Assembly (NCBI GenBank): GCA_937952155.1
Contig: CALFYH010000341.1
Location: 1 to 33,480 of the forward strand
Length of the DNA: 33,480 bases
Direction: 5' to 3'
Source of the DNA: an uncultured Saprospiraceae bacterium
GTDB taxonomy: Bacteria; Bacteroidota; Bacteroidia; Chitinophagales; Saprospiraceae
Within the stretch, counting starts at the first letter, position 1. Each line of letters begins with the position of its first letter. Below, in pieces: positions 8,342-17,671 of the stretch. The position numbers were made by a program, and so were the translations under genes. The notes beneath the pieces were generated by a model, which saw only the letters and a list, made by a program, of their open reading frames with translations, made no database searches and was not told the origin of the DNA.

Positions 8342-9781
8342 TCAATCTGAAGTCCTAATTGTTGTCGCCTCTTGTATCCAACATGGTACAAAAAATGAGT
8401 CCCCAGCTTTTAGGTTTCTAAAGAAAATGTCTTCTTTTTTGGGCATATATTGTAGATACCGATTTATAAGAGAATTGGCTTCATTTGCAACCTTGCTATC
8501 TACAGATTTGGCTTTGTACCACATATCTATAGCAGGCCAAGTAACCACCTGACTTTCCCAGCCTCTTCCTGTACCGCATAAAGGACCACTTGAAGCATAT
8601 AAGTTTCCTATTAATAAATATGGCTGTCCCCAACCCGGTTTTGCTTTCGCTGCATCTAGGGCATATTTTCTTGATTTTGGGAAGTTTTTAAGGTCTCGAT
8701 AATAAATTTTTGCTATTAAAAGCAAATACTTGGCTTTGGAATCACTGTCATTTGCTTGTTCGGCACATGATAAGTAAGACTCAATGGCCTTATTGTAACG
8801 ACCGTCATTATAATCTTCATTTCCTTGAGCGGCACAACTCAATGCTGGAGGTGCTTCATAGCATTTGGTAGATTTCACTTGTTTAATTTCTTTCAATCTT
8901 GTATCATCGGCACTACAATTGCCTCTCAAAAGCCTTGCGTAAGCCAGATTTACAATATCACAACTATCAGGAAATTGTTTATATAAAGTATAATACTTAT
9001 TTGCGTAATAATTACAATCATAGAAATTATCAATTCCTTCTAGGGCTTCCAACCTTACAGGCGCATATTCGTCGATGACATCCCAAGATTCACAAGCTTT
9101 TCCTTTGCAAGTAGCCTTTCCATTCTCTATTGCCTTAAAAATCAAATCTGCATATTTTCGACCTTCTTCTATATTCATTCTGCCATCTACTACTCTATCA
9201 TATACCATTTTGGTAAAAGGATTGATGACAAAATAGTCTGCATTTTTGCCTTTTACATCAAAATTGGACTTAAGTAGCCCAAAAATATTGTCCATTGTGG
9301 TGTACTGTGGATAATAGTAATAATAATCAAAACCTTTCAGTCCATTTATATAAGCTTCATCACCAAAACATTCCTTCTTTTTATCATAAATCATCATGAT
9401 TGTATCTACATATCGCTGCTTTTGAATGGAATCAGTAGCACTCTCAAACAGCTTTTTATAAATATTAGCACCATCTTCAAAATGATATTTTACCCGACCA
9501 TTTGATCCTGGAGCCAAGCTATATGCTAATTTCCATTGTTTAAGTGCTTCATCAAATTTATTCATTTTCATAAAATCCTTGTACAATACGAAAGCTGTCT
9601 CTGCACGTTCTCTGTCGTAACCAGACAAATCAGCAAAAGTCGCACATGGACTCACTGGTCCTTGCTTGACAGGTATCGTATCAGTTTTTGTTGGTTCTTC
9701 TGTTTTGACCACATTTCCGACTTTTGGCGTGCAGGCAATATAGGTTAAAAATATACTTAAAATGACTAATCGTAATGACAT
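8342..9781 (-). CDS. TPR-containing lipoprotein, paralogue of the next gene upstream
   Basis: A 479-residue lipoprotein: signal peptide with lipobox TYIAC (Cys17), then a Thr/Pro/Lys-rich linker. The first TPR-like unit is ERAETAFVLYKDFMKMNKFDEALKQWKLAYSLAP (about 59-92). Another is NDGRYNKAIESYLSCAEQA (about 330-350), followed by AKPGWGQPYLLIGNLYASSG. Central repeats are more degenerate. The C-terminal block with a late cysteine (FVPCWIQEATTIR) is shared with the neighbouring 483-residue protein. TPRs usually bind protein partners, so a periplasmic scaffold on the inner or outer membrane is a reasonable guess; no enzyme motif is seen. The upstream paralogue is 85 nt away behind a strong terminator, so this gene probably has its own promoter. 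Function unknown. Confidence 0.8.
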   Translation of the reverse strand: MSLRLVILSIFLTYIACTPKVGNVVKTEEPTKTDTIPVKQGPVSPCATFADLSGYDRERAETAFVLYKDFMKMNKFDEALKQWKLAYSLAPGSNGRVKYHFEDGANIYKKLFESATDSIQKQRYVDTIMMIYDKKKECFGDEAYINGLKGFDYYYYYPQYTTMDNIFGLLKSNFDVKGKNADYFVINPFTKMVYDRVVDGRMNIEEGRKYADLIFKAIENGKATCKGKACESWDVIDEYAPVRLEALEGIDNFYDCNYYANKYYTLYKQFPDSCDIVNLAYARLLRGNCSADDTRLKEIKQVKSTKCYEAPPALSCAAQGNEDYNDGRYNKAIESYLSCAEQANDSDSKAKYLLLIAKIYYRDLKNFPKSRKYALDAAKAKPGWGQPYLLIGNLYASSGPLCGTGRGWESQVVTWPAIDMWYKAKSVDSKVANEANSLINRYLQYMPKKEDIFFRNLKAGDSFFVPCWIQEATTIRTSD

Positions 9782-9841
9782 GGTAAAAATATTTGTGATG
9801 TAAATTTATTAAAAAATGGATAAAATTAAGCCCTAATTGAC

Positions 9842-9885
9842 AAAAAAATCAAAAAAAAAGGGACAATCAATTGATTATCCCTTTT
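9842..9885 (-). terminator. Strong intrinsic terminator overlapping the stop of the TPR gene
   Basis: On the minus strand AAAAGGGATAATCAA pairs with TTGATTGTCCCTTTT (arms on the plus strand 9856-9870 and 9871-9885, one A/C mismatch), followed directly by a run of nine T and then GATTTTTTTG. The central AATCAATTGATT forms the hairpin tip. The TGA stop of the 483-residue TPR gene lies inside the stem. This is the clearest terminator in the window. Confidence 0.9.
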
Positions 9886-11318
9886 ATATTTTCTAAAAAT
9901 TGATTATTGAATCTAACTCTTACAGTCTCACCTATCCAACAACCAACAGAAACACTCTGTCCTTCTGATACGCCTCTCATAAATCCTTCTTGTTTATCAG
10001 GCAAAGAACTATAATAACTTGAAAGTCTATCATTTGCCTCTCCAGCTACACTTCCATCTATGGATTTAGCATAATTATATTTGTCGATAGCCGCCAAAAT
10101 TGCCAATCTTTGACTCCAGTGATCACCACATGATCTAGCTGTTTTACCGTACATATCACCTATTAGCATGTATGGTCTTCCCCAACCAGGGTTAAGTTTA
10201 GCAGCAGCATAAGCCGTACTTCTTGCTTGACTGTATAAATTGAGTTTTCTGAATTCAATTGATGCAATACCAAACATATAAGTGGCCTTCTTAACATTAT
10301 CTGTTTCTTCATTCATCGCTTGCTTATATTTAGCAATGGCTTCTTGGTATCTACCAGCTTCATAAGCTGCTCTGGCCGCTGCTGCTGGATTATTTGCTTC
10401 AAATTCAGCTTGCAATCTTGCATTTTCAGTTGTGGCATATTTCTTCCACTCTTCATCCAATTTCAATACAACAGGATCAGTATCCAAACAACCTTGTGCT
10501 TTGAGCGTTTGCAAAACTCTTTTAAGCGTTTGGGCATCTTCCTTATTCTCTTCGTATTCTGGGATCAATTTCTCTTTAAAATACTCACAATCAAAAATCT
10601 GTTTTTCGATTTCAGCAAATTTCCCTTCCATGGCTTCTTTTGCTTGCTGATAGCCCTCAGAAAGTTTTTCATTATTTGCAATATTGTATTCTGCGATTTC
10701 AGACAATTTTTTATAAAGTGCGACTGCTTTTTCTTTTGGCATTCTACCTTCCTTAAACTCATATACAATGATATTGGCATAAGGATCCATTATAATATAC
10801 TCAGCTTTATCACCAGAATATTTGATACATTCATCCAATGCCTTCATGTTATCATCATAAGAGCTATTTACCGAGTAAAACATATCATAAGCCTTACGAC
10901 CGTATAAATATCCTAGTCTAGCATTGAGTTCATCGTCTGTACCATTTTTAGTAGTGATACTCTTTGACTGAAAACATGAGATAGCCTGGTCATACAACAT
11001 AACGATCTTAGCTTTATATTCAGCTGTAAGCTTTTCATCTGTAGTGGTTGTCAATAAATGTTTGTACAAAGCTACTCCATCGGTATAGTGATAATCTCTC
11101 TTACCATCAGCCGCAGGTGCAAGCTTGAAGGCAATCTGCCAATTTTCAAAAGCAGTTGTATAATCTCCTGCTTTCAAAGCTTGTCGATAAATAGAATGTG
11201 CATTTTCAGCATCCGTCTGTGTGGGTTTGCCAATCCAGTTTTCGCATTGAGCATTGACCATTGATGTAGCAAAAACTACAATCAAAGTACTAAAAACAGA
11301 TAAAAAACGATAATTCAT
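9867..11318 (-). CDS. Periplasmic TPR protein, paralogue of the downstream lipoprotein
   Basis: A 483-residue exported protein with a cleavable signal peptide (residues 1-23, ending SMVNAQ). The first TPR-like unit is AENAHSIYRQALKAGDYTTAFENWQIAFKLAP (about 37-68). Lys- and Glu-rich helical repeats follow, including a probable coiled-coil region around 200-300, then AAYEAGRYQEAIAKYKQAM and AKLNPGWGRPYMLIGDMYG. The C-terminus has CGDHWSQRLAILAAIDKYNYAKSIDG and a late CWIGETVRVRF, matching the downstream TPR lipoprotein block by block. It differs in having no lipobox cysteine. It starts 37 nt after the outer-membrane protein gene and is probably cotranscribed with purH-coaX-OMP. A periplasmic scaffold role is inferred only from the repeats. 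Confidence 0.8.
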   Translation of the reverse strand: MNYRFLSVFSTLIVVFATSMVNAQCENWIGKPTQTDAENAHSIYRQALKAGDYTTAFENWQIAFKLAPAADGKRDYHYTDGVALYKHLLTTTTDEKLTAEYKAKIVMLYDQAISCFQSKSITTKNGTDDELNARLGYLYGRKAYDMFYSVNSSYDDNMKALDECIKYSGDKAEYIIMDPYANIIVYEFKEGRMPKEKAVALYKKLSEIAEYNIANNEKLSEGYQQAKEAMEGKFAEIEKQIFDCEYFKEKLIPEYEENKEDAQTLKRVLQTLKAQGCLDTDPVVLKLDEEWKKYATTENARLQAEFEANNPAAAARAAYEAGRYQEAIAKYKQAMNEETDNVKKATYMFGIASIEFRKLNLYSQARSTAYAAAKLNPGWGRPYMLIGDMYGKTARSCGDHWSQRLAILAAIDKYNYAKSIDGSVAGEANDRLSSYYSSLPDKQEGFMRGVSEGQSVSVGCWIGETVRVRFNNQFLENIKGIIN

Positions 11319-11355
11319 AATAAAGTGGTGTGTGTTATGTTAATGATTTATATAT

Positions 11356-12699
11356 TTAATTATACTTTCTCTTTAAAAACCATTCGTCATCATTAAAAGT
11401 TACGCCAAATGAAATTTTAACAAATTTTTCAGAAATTGGTGTATCCTTACCTCTAATACCAGCGTTGAGTCCCAAATTGATATGAGAAATCTTCCGTTGG
11501 AATACAAACGGCATGCCAAGACCAAAAGTTAGCCCGTAGGTATCTATTTGTTTACCTTCCACGGTCCTTGGGTCAGTTCCATAATATATGCCATATCGAT
11601 AATAAACTCTTTTTAGAAAATTGTCAAATGATTTATAATCAGGTCTGATATAACCACCAAGACTTACTTTCGATACATTTGTGAGTGAGCCTTCGGAATG
11701 ATTGGCTGCTTCATTAAAATATGATGACCAAAATGTAGAAACATAGTTTACACCAATAGCAAACTTTTCTCCTTTATAATAAGTTGCGCCCAAGCCAATT
11801 TCAGCTGGTAATTTACCTTTTCCGGCGATTTCATTTTGGATTTTTATGGTATCAATAATAGTTCCAGCAGGCAAGTATTGGGCTTGAGTATGAAAAATAT
11901 TGTAAGAAGTAGTAAAATTTGTGGTTGAATTGGCGTGAATGCCAAATGAAATTCGTTTTGCAGGTGTCAGTTTATTGTTTTCTATTTGCTTTTTATTTAC
12001 TGTTGTAAAATACATAAGGCCGGCATTCCATAAAAAGCCTTTGATATTATATTGATTTGCATATTGATTATTGAATGCAAAGTCTTCTTCAGAAAATTCT
12101 ACATTATTTTCATACTTGAGATTGCCATACAGATAACCCAAATTTACACCAAAAGAAAGATTTTTGTACTTTATAGAATTGCCCCACATCAATTTATAAC
12201 TTCCACCCGATCCTTTATAATTGTGTGTATAAGGTGAAACACTAGATGTAGAGTCATTTACTGCAATATCATAATTTACGACTGAGTGCGGCATCAATGT
12301 CAATGACATAGCCAACTTGTAATCCTTTTTGACACCATCGTATAGATCATTAATTGGGTTTCTAAGCGGAAATGCTAAGGAAATGTAATCCAAATTTCCT
12401 GTCCAAAAACTATTTTTATTTTCTTTGTCTTCAAGCCAAGTTTTTTTTCCAAATACACCAAAGTCAAAAGCCGTGGCATTTAGAAATGAATAACTAGCTG
12501 GATTTACTATATTAATATGATATCCATCCACGAAGGACGCACCTAACCCACCCATTTGTCGCAGGTGATTAAAGTTGTTATCGCTGATATCTCCAATACC
12601 CAAACGTGAATAAGGATTATTGTCGTTTTGTTGAGCAGACATTGCGGTAGTAACTAATAATGTCCACCCAAAAACAAATAACACAATTTTATTTAACAT
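11356..12699 (-). CDS. Outer membrane beta-barrel protein (OmpP1/FadL-like)
   Basis: A 447-residue exported protein: signal peptide ending SAQQ, then NDNNPYSRLGIGDISDNNFNHLRQMGGLGASFVDGYHINIVNPASYSFLNAT, split here by position (about 25-75). This is the pattern of a Bacteroidota FadL/OmpP1-like barrel in which the N-terminal hatch region precedes NPAS. Alternating hydrophobic/aromatic strands run to the C-terminus (ISFGVTFNDDEWFLKRKYN). Likely an outer-membrane pore or channel; cargo unknown. Its ATG lies inside the 3' end of coaX (11-nt overlap), so the two are coupled, and a TPR gene follows 37 nt later. I recall coaX next to an outer-membrane protein and TPR genes as a recurrent order in Bacteroidota, but did not check it. 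Confidence 0.78.
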   Translation of the reverse strand: MLNKIVLFVFGWTLLVTTAMSAQQNDNNPYSRLGIGDISDNNFNHLRQMGGLGASFVDGYHINIVNPASYSFLNATAFDFGVFGKKTWLEDKENKNSFWTGNLDYISLAFPLRNPINDLYDGVKKDYKLAMSLTLMPHSVVNYDIAVNDSTSSVSPYTHNYKGSGGSYKLMWGNSIKYKNLSFGVNLGYLYGNLKYENNVEFSEEDFAFNNQYANQYNIKGFLWNAGLMYFTTVNKKQIENNKLTPAKRISFGIHANSTTNFTTSYNIFHTQAQYLPAGTIIDTIKIQNEIAGKGKLPAEIGLGATYYKGEKFAIGVNYVSTFWSSYFNEAANHSEGSLTNVSKVSLGGYIRPDYKSFDNFLKRVYYRYGIYYGTDPRTVEGKQIDTYGLTFGLGMPFVFQRKISHINLGLNAGIRGKDTPISEKFVKISFGVTFNDDEWFLKRKYN

Positions 12700-13417
12700 T
12701 ATACTTTAAAATTTCGTTTAAGCCTTCCATCACAAGATTTGGGGCGACAAATATCATATTTTTTGTCCACTTTTCAAAAAAAAATGCATCTCCACCTGTC
12801 AAAATCACCTTAATCTCCCCAAATTCTTTTCTTGCTTCAGTTATAAACGAGTCGATTTCCCGAAATGTCCCTTTTATTGCACCATTTTGTAAAGCTTTAA
12901 CAGTTGTGTCAGCTATGAACTCATCAATTAATACATTTTCCGCTAACGGTAGATTGGCTGTAAACTTATTCATTGCCTTAAATCTCATTTTGATGCCAGG
13001 ACTAATATTTCCACCCAAAAACCAACCTTTATTATTGATAAAATTCATGGTTATACAAGTGCCCATATCAATAAAAAGGATATTTTCATTAGGAAATTTC
13101 ATCCAAGCTCCTACTGCAGCAGCTAGTCGATCTTTGCCCAATGTTTCAGGAGTTTCATATTTGTTAACAATCGGTATTTTTGTAGAATGATCCAAATGTA
13201 AAAAAACCTTGTATTTACTCAATTGACTTGTAAAAGATTTACTAAGAATCGAAGTATTTGAAATAATTACATTCTCGATCTTTAGATTTGGTGGTAATCC
13301 CTTTAAGAGACTGTCTGCATACCTTTTTAATTTGACCGCTTTGAAAACAATTTCATTTCTGTCGTCAAAAACAGCACACTTCACTCTCGTATTCCCTTGA
13401 TCAATGACTAAATTCAT
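12689..13417 (-). CDS. coaX: Type III pantothenate kinase
   Basis: A 242-residue cytoplasmic kinase that phosphorylates pantothenate, the first step of CoA synthesis. ASKHA-fold motifs are visible: NLVIDQGNTRVK at the N-terminus (phosphate 1), GKDRLAAAVGA in the middle, FIDMGTCITMNFI (phosphate 2), GGNISPGIKMRFKAM, and LTGGDA near the end. I chose the ATG at 13417: it shares a base with the purH stop (TGATG), giving translational coupling. One codon earlier, a TTG at 13420 is also in frame and cannot be excluded. The type III enzyme does not need the type I P-loop and is not feedback-inhibited by CoA in studied members. The last 11 nt overlap the outer-membrane protein gene. Confidence 0.93.
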   Translation of the reverse strand: MNLVIDQGNTRVKCAVFDDRNEIVFKAVKLKRYADSLLKGLPPNLKIENVIISNTSILSKSFTSQLSKYKVFLHLDHSTKIPIVNKYETPETLGKDRLAAAVGAWMKFPNENILFIDMGTCITMNFINNKGWFLGGNISPGIKMRFKAMNKFTANLPLAENVLIDEFIADTTVKALQNGAIKGTFREIDSFITEARKEFGEIKVILTGGDAFFFEKWTKNMIFVAPNLVMEGLNEILKYNVK

Positions 13418-14943
13418 CAATGTCTAAAATGTCTGATGCCCGTAAAAACCATAGAGATATTGTGAGCATCACAATAGTCAATACTTAACTGGTCTTTAAT
13501 AGATCCACCTGGTTGAGCTACAGCCGAGACACCTTCTTCCTTAGCAAGCGCAACACAATCAGGAAAAGGGAAAAATGCGTCGGAAATCATGACAGATCCT
13601 TGAAGGCTAAAACCATATTTTTTGGACTTTTCTATTGCTTGTTGACATGCATCTATTCTGGATGTTTGTCCACATCCCATTCCCAACATTTGCTTATCCT
13701 TAACCAACACAATAGTATTTGACTTCAAATGTTTGGCACATTTGATACCAAAATCCATATCTTCCATTTCAGCCTGAGTAGGTTTTTTAATTGTCTTTAC
13801 TACACTATTTTGACATGATTCATCAGAAATATCAGCATCTTGTACAATGACGCCATTCAATAAGCTCTTAAAAACCTTTTTAACATCAGGCCATGCTTTA
13901 AGTTTCAGTAAGTTTCGTTTTGCATTTGCCATCAATAATTTGATAGCGTCATCATCATAGTCAGGTGCAATTAATACCTCATAAAATATCTTATCAATTT
14001 GTTGTGCAGTATTCAGGTCTATTTTTGTATTTGAAATTAGTACACCACCGAAGGCGGAAACTGGATCTGCTTGTAATGCTGCTTCCCACGCTTCCAATGC
14101 CGTTGTTCTTGTCGCTACGCCGCAAGGATTGGTGTGTTTTAAAATGGCAAATGTAGGTAGATCATTTTTGAACTCGCTCATCAACTGAATACCTGCATCT
14201 ATATCTACAAGATTATTATAAGATAGCTCTTTACCATTTAACTTTTCAAATACTTCCTCTAGATTTCCAAAGTAATTTGCTTTTTGATGTGGATTTTCAC
14301 CATAACGCAATGGCACAGAGTTCGTCTCACTTGTTTTAAACACACCATCTCGTTGGGTGTTATCTGCTAAATATGAAAAAATAGCTGTGTCATAATGAGA
14401 CGAGACTTTGAAAGCTTCCGCAGCCAAATATTTACGTTGTTCGAAAGTGCTTTCACCCAAATCGCTTTGCAAAATGGACATTAAATCCTTGTATTGATTT
14501 TTTGAAGGTATCACAACGACATCCTGATGATTTTTTGCACCTGCTCTTATAAGCGATATACCTCCAATATCTATCTTCTCAATAATATCTTCATAAGACT
14601 TTCCCGCTGCCACGGTATCTTCAAATGGGTATAAATCTACAATTACTAAATCGAAAGTTGGAATCATGTATTCAGCCAATTGGGATAGGTGGTTTTCATT
14701 TCTCATTGCGAGGACACCACCAAATACCTTTGGGTGCAATGTTTTGACACGTCCATCAAGTATGGATGGATAACCTGTTAGTTCCTCAACCTTTTCGACA
14801 TGTACTCCTAATTCTTCTATAAATGTCCTTGTACCTCCTGTAGAGTAAATTACTACTCCTAATTTATCCAATCTTAGAATTATTTCCTCTAATCCTTCCT
14901 TATCGAAGACTGAGATTAAAGCGGTTTTTATTGGTTTTAGCAT
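13417..14943 (-). CDS. purH: Bifunctional AICAR transformylase/IMP cyclohydrolase
   Basis: A 508-residue cytoplasmic enzyme for the last two steps of purine synthesis. The N-terminal IMP cyclohydrolase part shows ALISVFDKEGLEEI, YSTGGTRTFIEELG and LDGRVKTLHPKVFGGVLAMR. The transformylase part shows LRYGENPHQKANY, LSYNNLVDIDAG, ILKHTNPCGVATR with the catalytic Lys-His, DPVSAFGGV, and MGCGQTSRIDA followed by GSVMISDAFFPFPD. The length is standard. It is the first gene after the strong gldN terminator and the probable head of a purH-coaX-OMP-TPR operon; coaX starts on its stop codon. No clean TAnnTTTG was found in the 36 nt between the terminator and the ATG. Very confident. Confidence 0.97.
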   Translation of the reverse strand: MLKPIKTALISVFDKEGLEEIILRLDKLGVVIYSTGGTRTFIEELGVHVEKVEELTGYPSILDGRVKTLHPKVFGGVLAMRNENHLSQLAEYMIPTFDLVIVDLYPFEDTVAAGKSYEDIIEKIDIGGISLIRAGAKNHQDVVVIPSKNQYKDLMSILQSDLGESTFEQRKYLAAEAFKVSSHYDTAIFSYLADNTQRDGVFKTSETNSVPLRYGENPHQKANYFGNLEEVFEKLNGKELSYNNLVDIDAGIQLMSEFKNDLPTFAILKHTNPCGVATRTTALEAWEAALQADPVSAFGGVLISNTKIDLNTAQQIDKIFYEVLIAPDYDDDAIKLLMANAKRNLLKLKAWPDVKKVFKSLLNGVIVQDADISDESCQNSVVKTIKKPTQAEMEDMDFGIKCAKHLKSNTIVLVKDKQMLGMGCGQTSRIDACQQAIEKSKKYGFSLQGSVMISDAFFPFPDCVALAKEEGVSAVAQPGGSIKDQLSIDYCDAHNISMVFTGIRHFRH

Positions 14944-14979
14944 ATATGAAATAATAAAAAATACAAAAAATATTAAACA

Positions 14980-15012
14980 AAAATGGGAAGCGCACTAGCG
15001 ACTTCCCATTTT
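14980..15012 (-). terminator. Intrinsic terminator ending the gld operon
   Basis: On the minus strand AAAATGGGAAG pairs with CTTCCCATTTT (plus-strand arms 15002-15012 and 14980-14990). Inside it CGC/GCG also pairs around a 4-nt loop with one bulged base. It is followed by a T-rich tract (TTTTTGTTT). It lies 17 nt beyond the gldN stop and separates the gliding/T9SS genes from purH. Confidence 0.87.
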
Positions 15013-15029
15013 TTATTACTTTGAATGAA

Positions 15030-15938
15030 TTAATATTCCCAAAGATCGTGTTCAAAATTAAGTAATTCGTTCTTGATCTTTTCTGAATAGAGCAACATAT
15101 CAATACCAGCTCTATTTTCAGTATCATCAGGGTCAGCTACGAAAAAGTCTTTCAAACGATAATCCAAAACATTCGATCTTTTATAAATGTAACTAGAAAA
15201 TACTCTAGTATCAAATAAGTCCGTCCAAGTCATAGGTGCTATATCATTATCACCATTAAAAACTCTAAATTTAGACATCGGTGTTCTACATTCTGGATAG
15301 TAAACCCAAAATAAAGGACCGGCAGGAATACCAGCTTCTTTATCTTTAGGACTTTGATAAATAGGTGCAATACCCAAGATACGAACATCCATCACAGACC
15401 TTTGCTTGTCAAAATACCAAACTTCTTTAATTCTATATTGATTAATATCCTCCCAGTTGATATCGTTTTTAGCAATTACGATCTTCTCTTCGTATGTTTC
15501 AGGATCCAAAGTAAAAGATGTGTCCATTTTCACCATTTTGCCTCTTATCTCTTCAGGTGTATACACATTTTTGAATTGGTCATCTGAAAATCCTGTTACA
15601 TCTCCATTATCGATCATGGTCTGCAACACTTTGAAAAGATTTAATTCTTGGCTTCTAAATGGGAGATTCAACTTCTCACGAGAGTCTATAACTCTTTGAA
15701 TTCTTTTTTCCCATGCAATGTCTGCTTCTCGTATTGGTTGAAGTGACATAAGTTTATTGTCAACGACAATTCGCTTATTTACTATGTCATCAATAAAAAT
15801 ATCCTCTGAAGGAGTTGAAGATTCAGTTTTGACTTCCTCCGCTCCAGTAGAAGGTTTATCTATTTGTGCCACAGATACCTGCACCAGACAAAGCTGAAAA
15901 GCAAATATCAAACCAACAAAATTAAAAAACGATTTCAT
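15030..15938 (-). CDS. gldN: T9SS/gliding protein GldN (PorN)
   Basis: A 302-residue periplasmic protein with a signal peptide (residues 1-25, ending VSVAQ). It belongs to the GldN/PorN family, whose members bind the outer-membrane lipoprotein GldK to form the ring of the type IX secretion system. Family-like stretches are AWEKRIQRVIDSREKLNLPFR, IKEVWYFDKQRSVMDVRILGIAP and PLFWVYYPECRTPMSKFRVFN, each at its usual place, ending in LLNFEHDLWEY. It is the last gene of the gldKLMN block, 105 nt after gldM, and is followed by a strong terminator. Confidence rests on family motifs plus the unmistakable gene order. Confidence 0.93.
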   Translation of the reverse strand: MKSFFNFVGLIFAFQLCLVQVSVAQIDKPSTGAEEVKTESSTPSEDIFIDDIVNKRIVVDNKLMSLQPIREADIAWEKRIQRVIDSREKLNLPFRSQELNLFKVLQTMIDNGDVTGFSDDQFKNVYTPEEIRGKMVKMDTSFTLDPETYEEKIVIAKNDINWEDINQYRIKEVWYFDKQRSVMDVRILGIAPIYQSPKDKEAGIPAGPLFWVYYPECRTPMSKFRVFNGDNDIAPMTWTDLFDTRVFSSYIYKRSNVLDYRLKDFFVADPDDTENRAGIDMLLYSEKIKNELLNFEHDLWEY

Positions 15939-16043
15939 TTGTATTTTTTTAATTATACGATAAAAGAAAGATATTTATACAAAATATTTTATCAAAGTAT
16001 AAAAGAAGTATTTCAAAATATCAACTCCTAATTATTACCTAAA

Positions 16044-17618
16044 TTATTGAATATCAAAAACTAATTGTCCAAGATTTCTAGGTGCTCCATCACCAGGACA
16101 TTTACACTTGATATCTTGGAAAACATATTTGTCTCCAGGTACTGCTTTAGCTTGAAGTGTTTTCGCATTTCCTGTAATTGTGGCACCTTGGTTTGCGGCT
16201 GGCTCAGGGTCTTGTCTTTTAGCAACTCTTACAAGAGTAAAACCAGCAAGATTACATTTAGCATCAAAGTCAAAGTCTAACAACATAGGTATCATAGCAC
16301 TATGCGCTTTGAAAGTACCATTGCCTATAGACCCACCTTTTTCCTTACCACCTAATAATGGTGTTGGGTCTGGAATCCTTTTTACTCTGTATTCTTTGCT
16401 ATAATTAACTCCAGGCGCACTAACTCTAACATTAGCTTTACCAACATTTTGAACATTCACAGTATACGTACCATCTCCGTTTCTAGAGATATTACCGCCA
16501 TCCATAGAGACTTTGATTTGAGCAGAAGGAACACCTGCAGCAGATACCTCAACAGGATTATCTACACCAATATAAAATACATTCATTTTTGATGCAGAAA
16601 CGGTAACAGAACGCTCACCTACCTCATACTCAAATTCATTTTTGTAAGACTTCACATCTCCAGTAACAGGGTCTTTAACGCTTGCCACTGCAGAATATTT
16701 TCTTACACCAATTGAACCTGCGTTTTCGGTATATTTTGCGACACCATCAGCATTGGTTGGTAATGTACGTCCATTTACAGATATAGAAATACCAGTCTTA
16801 GAGTCACCTCCAGAAGCGGCTGACAAAAATACTTCAGTTTCGAAAGGCTCGCCTTTGATTACATAAGATTTTTTAGGCGCCGAGACTACTGTAAACTTAT
16901 CAAGAACAACTGTTTCTCCACCAACACCTACTTTACTTGCTAAATAATTCAATGCAGAAGCCTCAGAAGCTTTAATATCATTTATAAATTTAGAAAATAT
17001 AGGCATTGTTGCACCCAAAGGCATGTGCCCAAAGGTAAAATCAGCCCAATTCTGCTTCTTATTAGTTGAATTTTTCCAAGTTGCATCATCTATTGCAATT
17101 GGAATTTTAGATTCTAAAACTTTTAAATCAGCAGGATCAGCAACCTTAGCAAAAGCAGCCTTGTACTCTAACATTTTAGTTTTCAATTCTTCACCTACGC
17201 CTTCATCAACCATAAACCTAGTGGTAGCAGCATAATCCCTCTTACCTAACAACTCTTTTACTCCTTCAGCCTCAATGTAATCGCCATCGTCAACAGATCC
17301 ATTTCTATTCCCTGATTCATCGATAAGTTTATCCATGATTCCTTTGATATAGGTTGTTGCACTTTTAGAAGTCGAAGTTACACTTTCTATTCTATCTGCA
17401 TAAACTTGAAATGATGCTTTCTTTTTAGCTGCATCTTTAATTAACGTTGGTAATTGTGAATTGGATTCATCCAAAGTCGCATTTGCAGATTTTAGTCCTT
17501 TATCCACCATATCAAAGGCATTAAAAATCTCTGCAGAGACGTTTAGTGCCAAAAGCGCGGTCAGTACGAGGTACATTACGTTGATCATCAACTGCCGCGG
17601 TTCCTTAGGTATTGACAT
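16044..17618 (-). CDS. gldM: T9SS/gliding motor protein GldM (PorM)
   Basis: A 524-residue inner-membrane protein with one N-terminal helix (about residues 11-31, within MINVMYLVLTALLALNVSAE) and a large periplasmic part. The N-terminus KEPRQLMINVMYL keeps the arginine (Arg8) matching the one that pairs with the GldL membrane glutamate in the proton-driven motor. The periplasmic region reads as a helical D1 (about 35-225) followed by beta-rich domains (from about 235), including FTVVSAPKKSYVIKGEPFETEVF and NVFYIGVDNPVEVSAAGVP, as in the D2-D4 domains of known GldM/PorM structures. With GldL it transmits proton-motive force to the outer-membrane GldK/GldN ring. gldL is 53 nt upstream. Very confident. 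Confidence 0.96.
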   Translation of the reverse strand: MSIPKEPRQLMINVMYLVLTALLALNVSAEIFNAFDMVDKGLKSANATLDESNSQLPTLIKDAAKKKASFQVYADRIESVTSTSKSATTYIKGIMDKLIDESGNRNGSVDDGDYIEAEGVKELLGKRDYAATTRFMVDEGVGEELKTKMLEYKAAFAKVADPADLKVLESKIPIAIDDATWKNSTNKKQNWADFTFGHMPLGATMPIFSKFINDIKASEASALNYLASKVGVGGETVVLDKFTVVSAPKKSYVIKGEPFETEVFLSAASGGDSKTGISISVNGRTLPTNADGVAKYTENAGSIGVRKYSAVASVKDPVTGDVKSYKNEFEYEVGERSVTVSASKMNVFYIGVDNPVEVSAAGVPSAQIKVSMDGGNISRNGDGTYTVNVQNVGKANVRVSAPGVNYSKEYRVKRIPDPTPLLGGKEKGGSIGNGTFKAHSAMIPMLLDFDFDAKCNLAGFTLVRVAKRQDPEPAANQGATITGNAKTLQAKAVPGDKYVFQDIKCKCPGDGAPRNLGQLVFDIQ

Positions 17619-17671
17619 TTTTTATCTTTTTAACTTGTTAATAAATAATTTTTGCGAAGAAAAACTCCGAA

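Noticed and set aside
10320..10907. 195-codon plus-strand open frame
   Set aside because: It is antisense to the TPR gene at 9867-11318, is rich in Phe/Ile/Cys as expected for a reverse-strand shadow, and shows no family motif.
12660..13190. 176-codon plus-strand open frame
   Set aside because: It lies antisense to coaX, which has unmistakable kinase motifs; no signal of its own.
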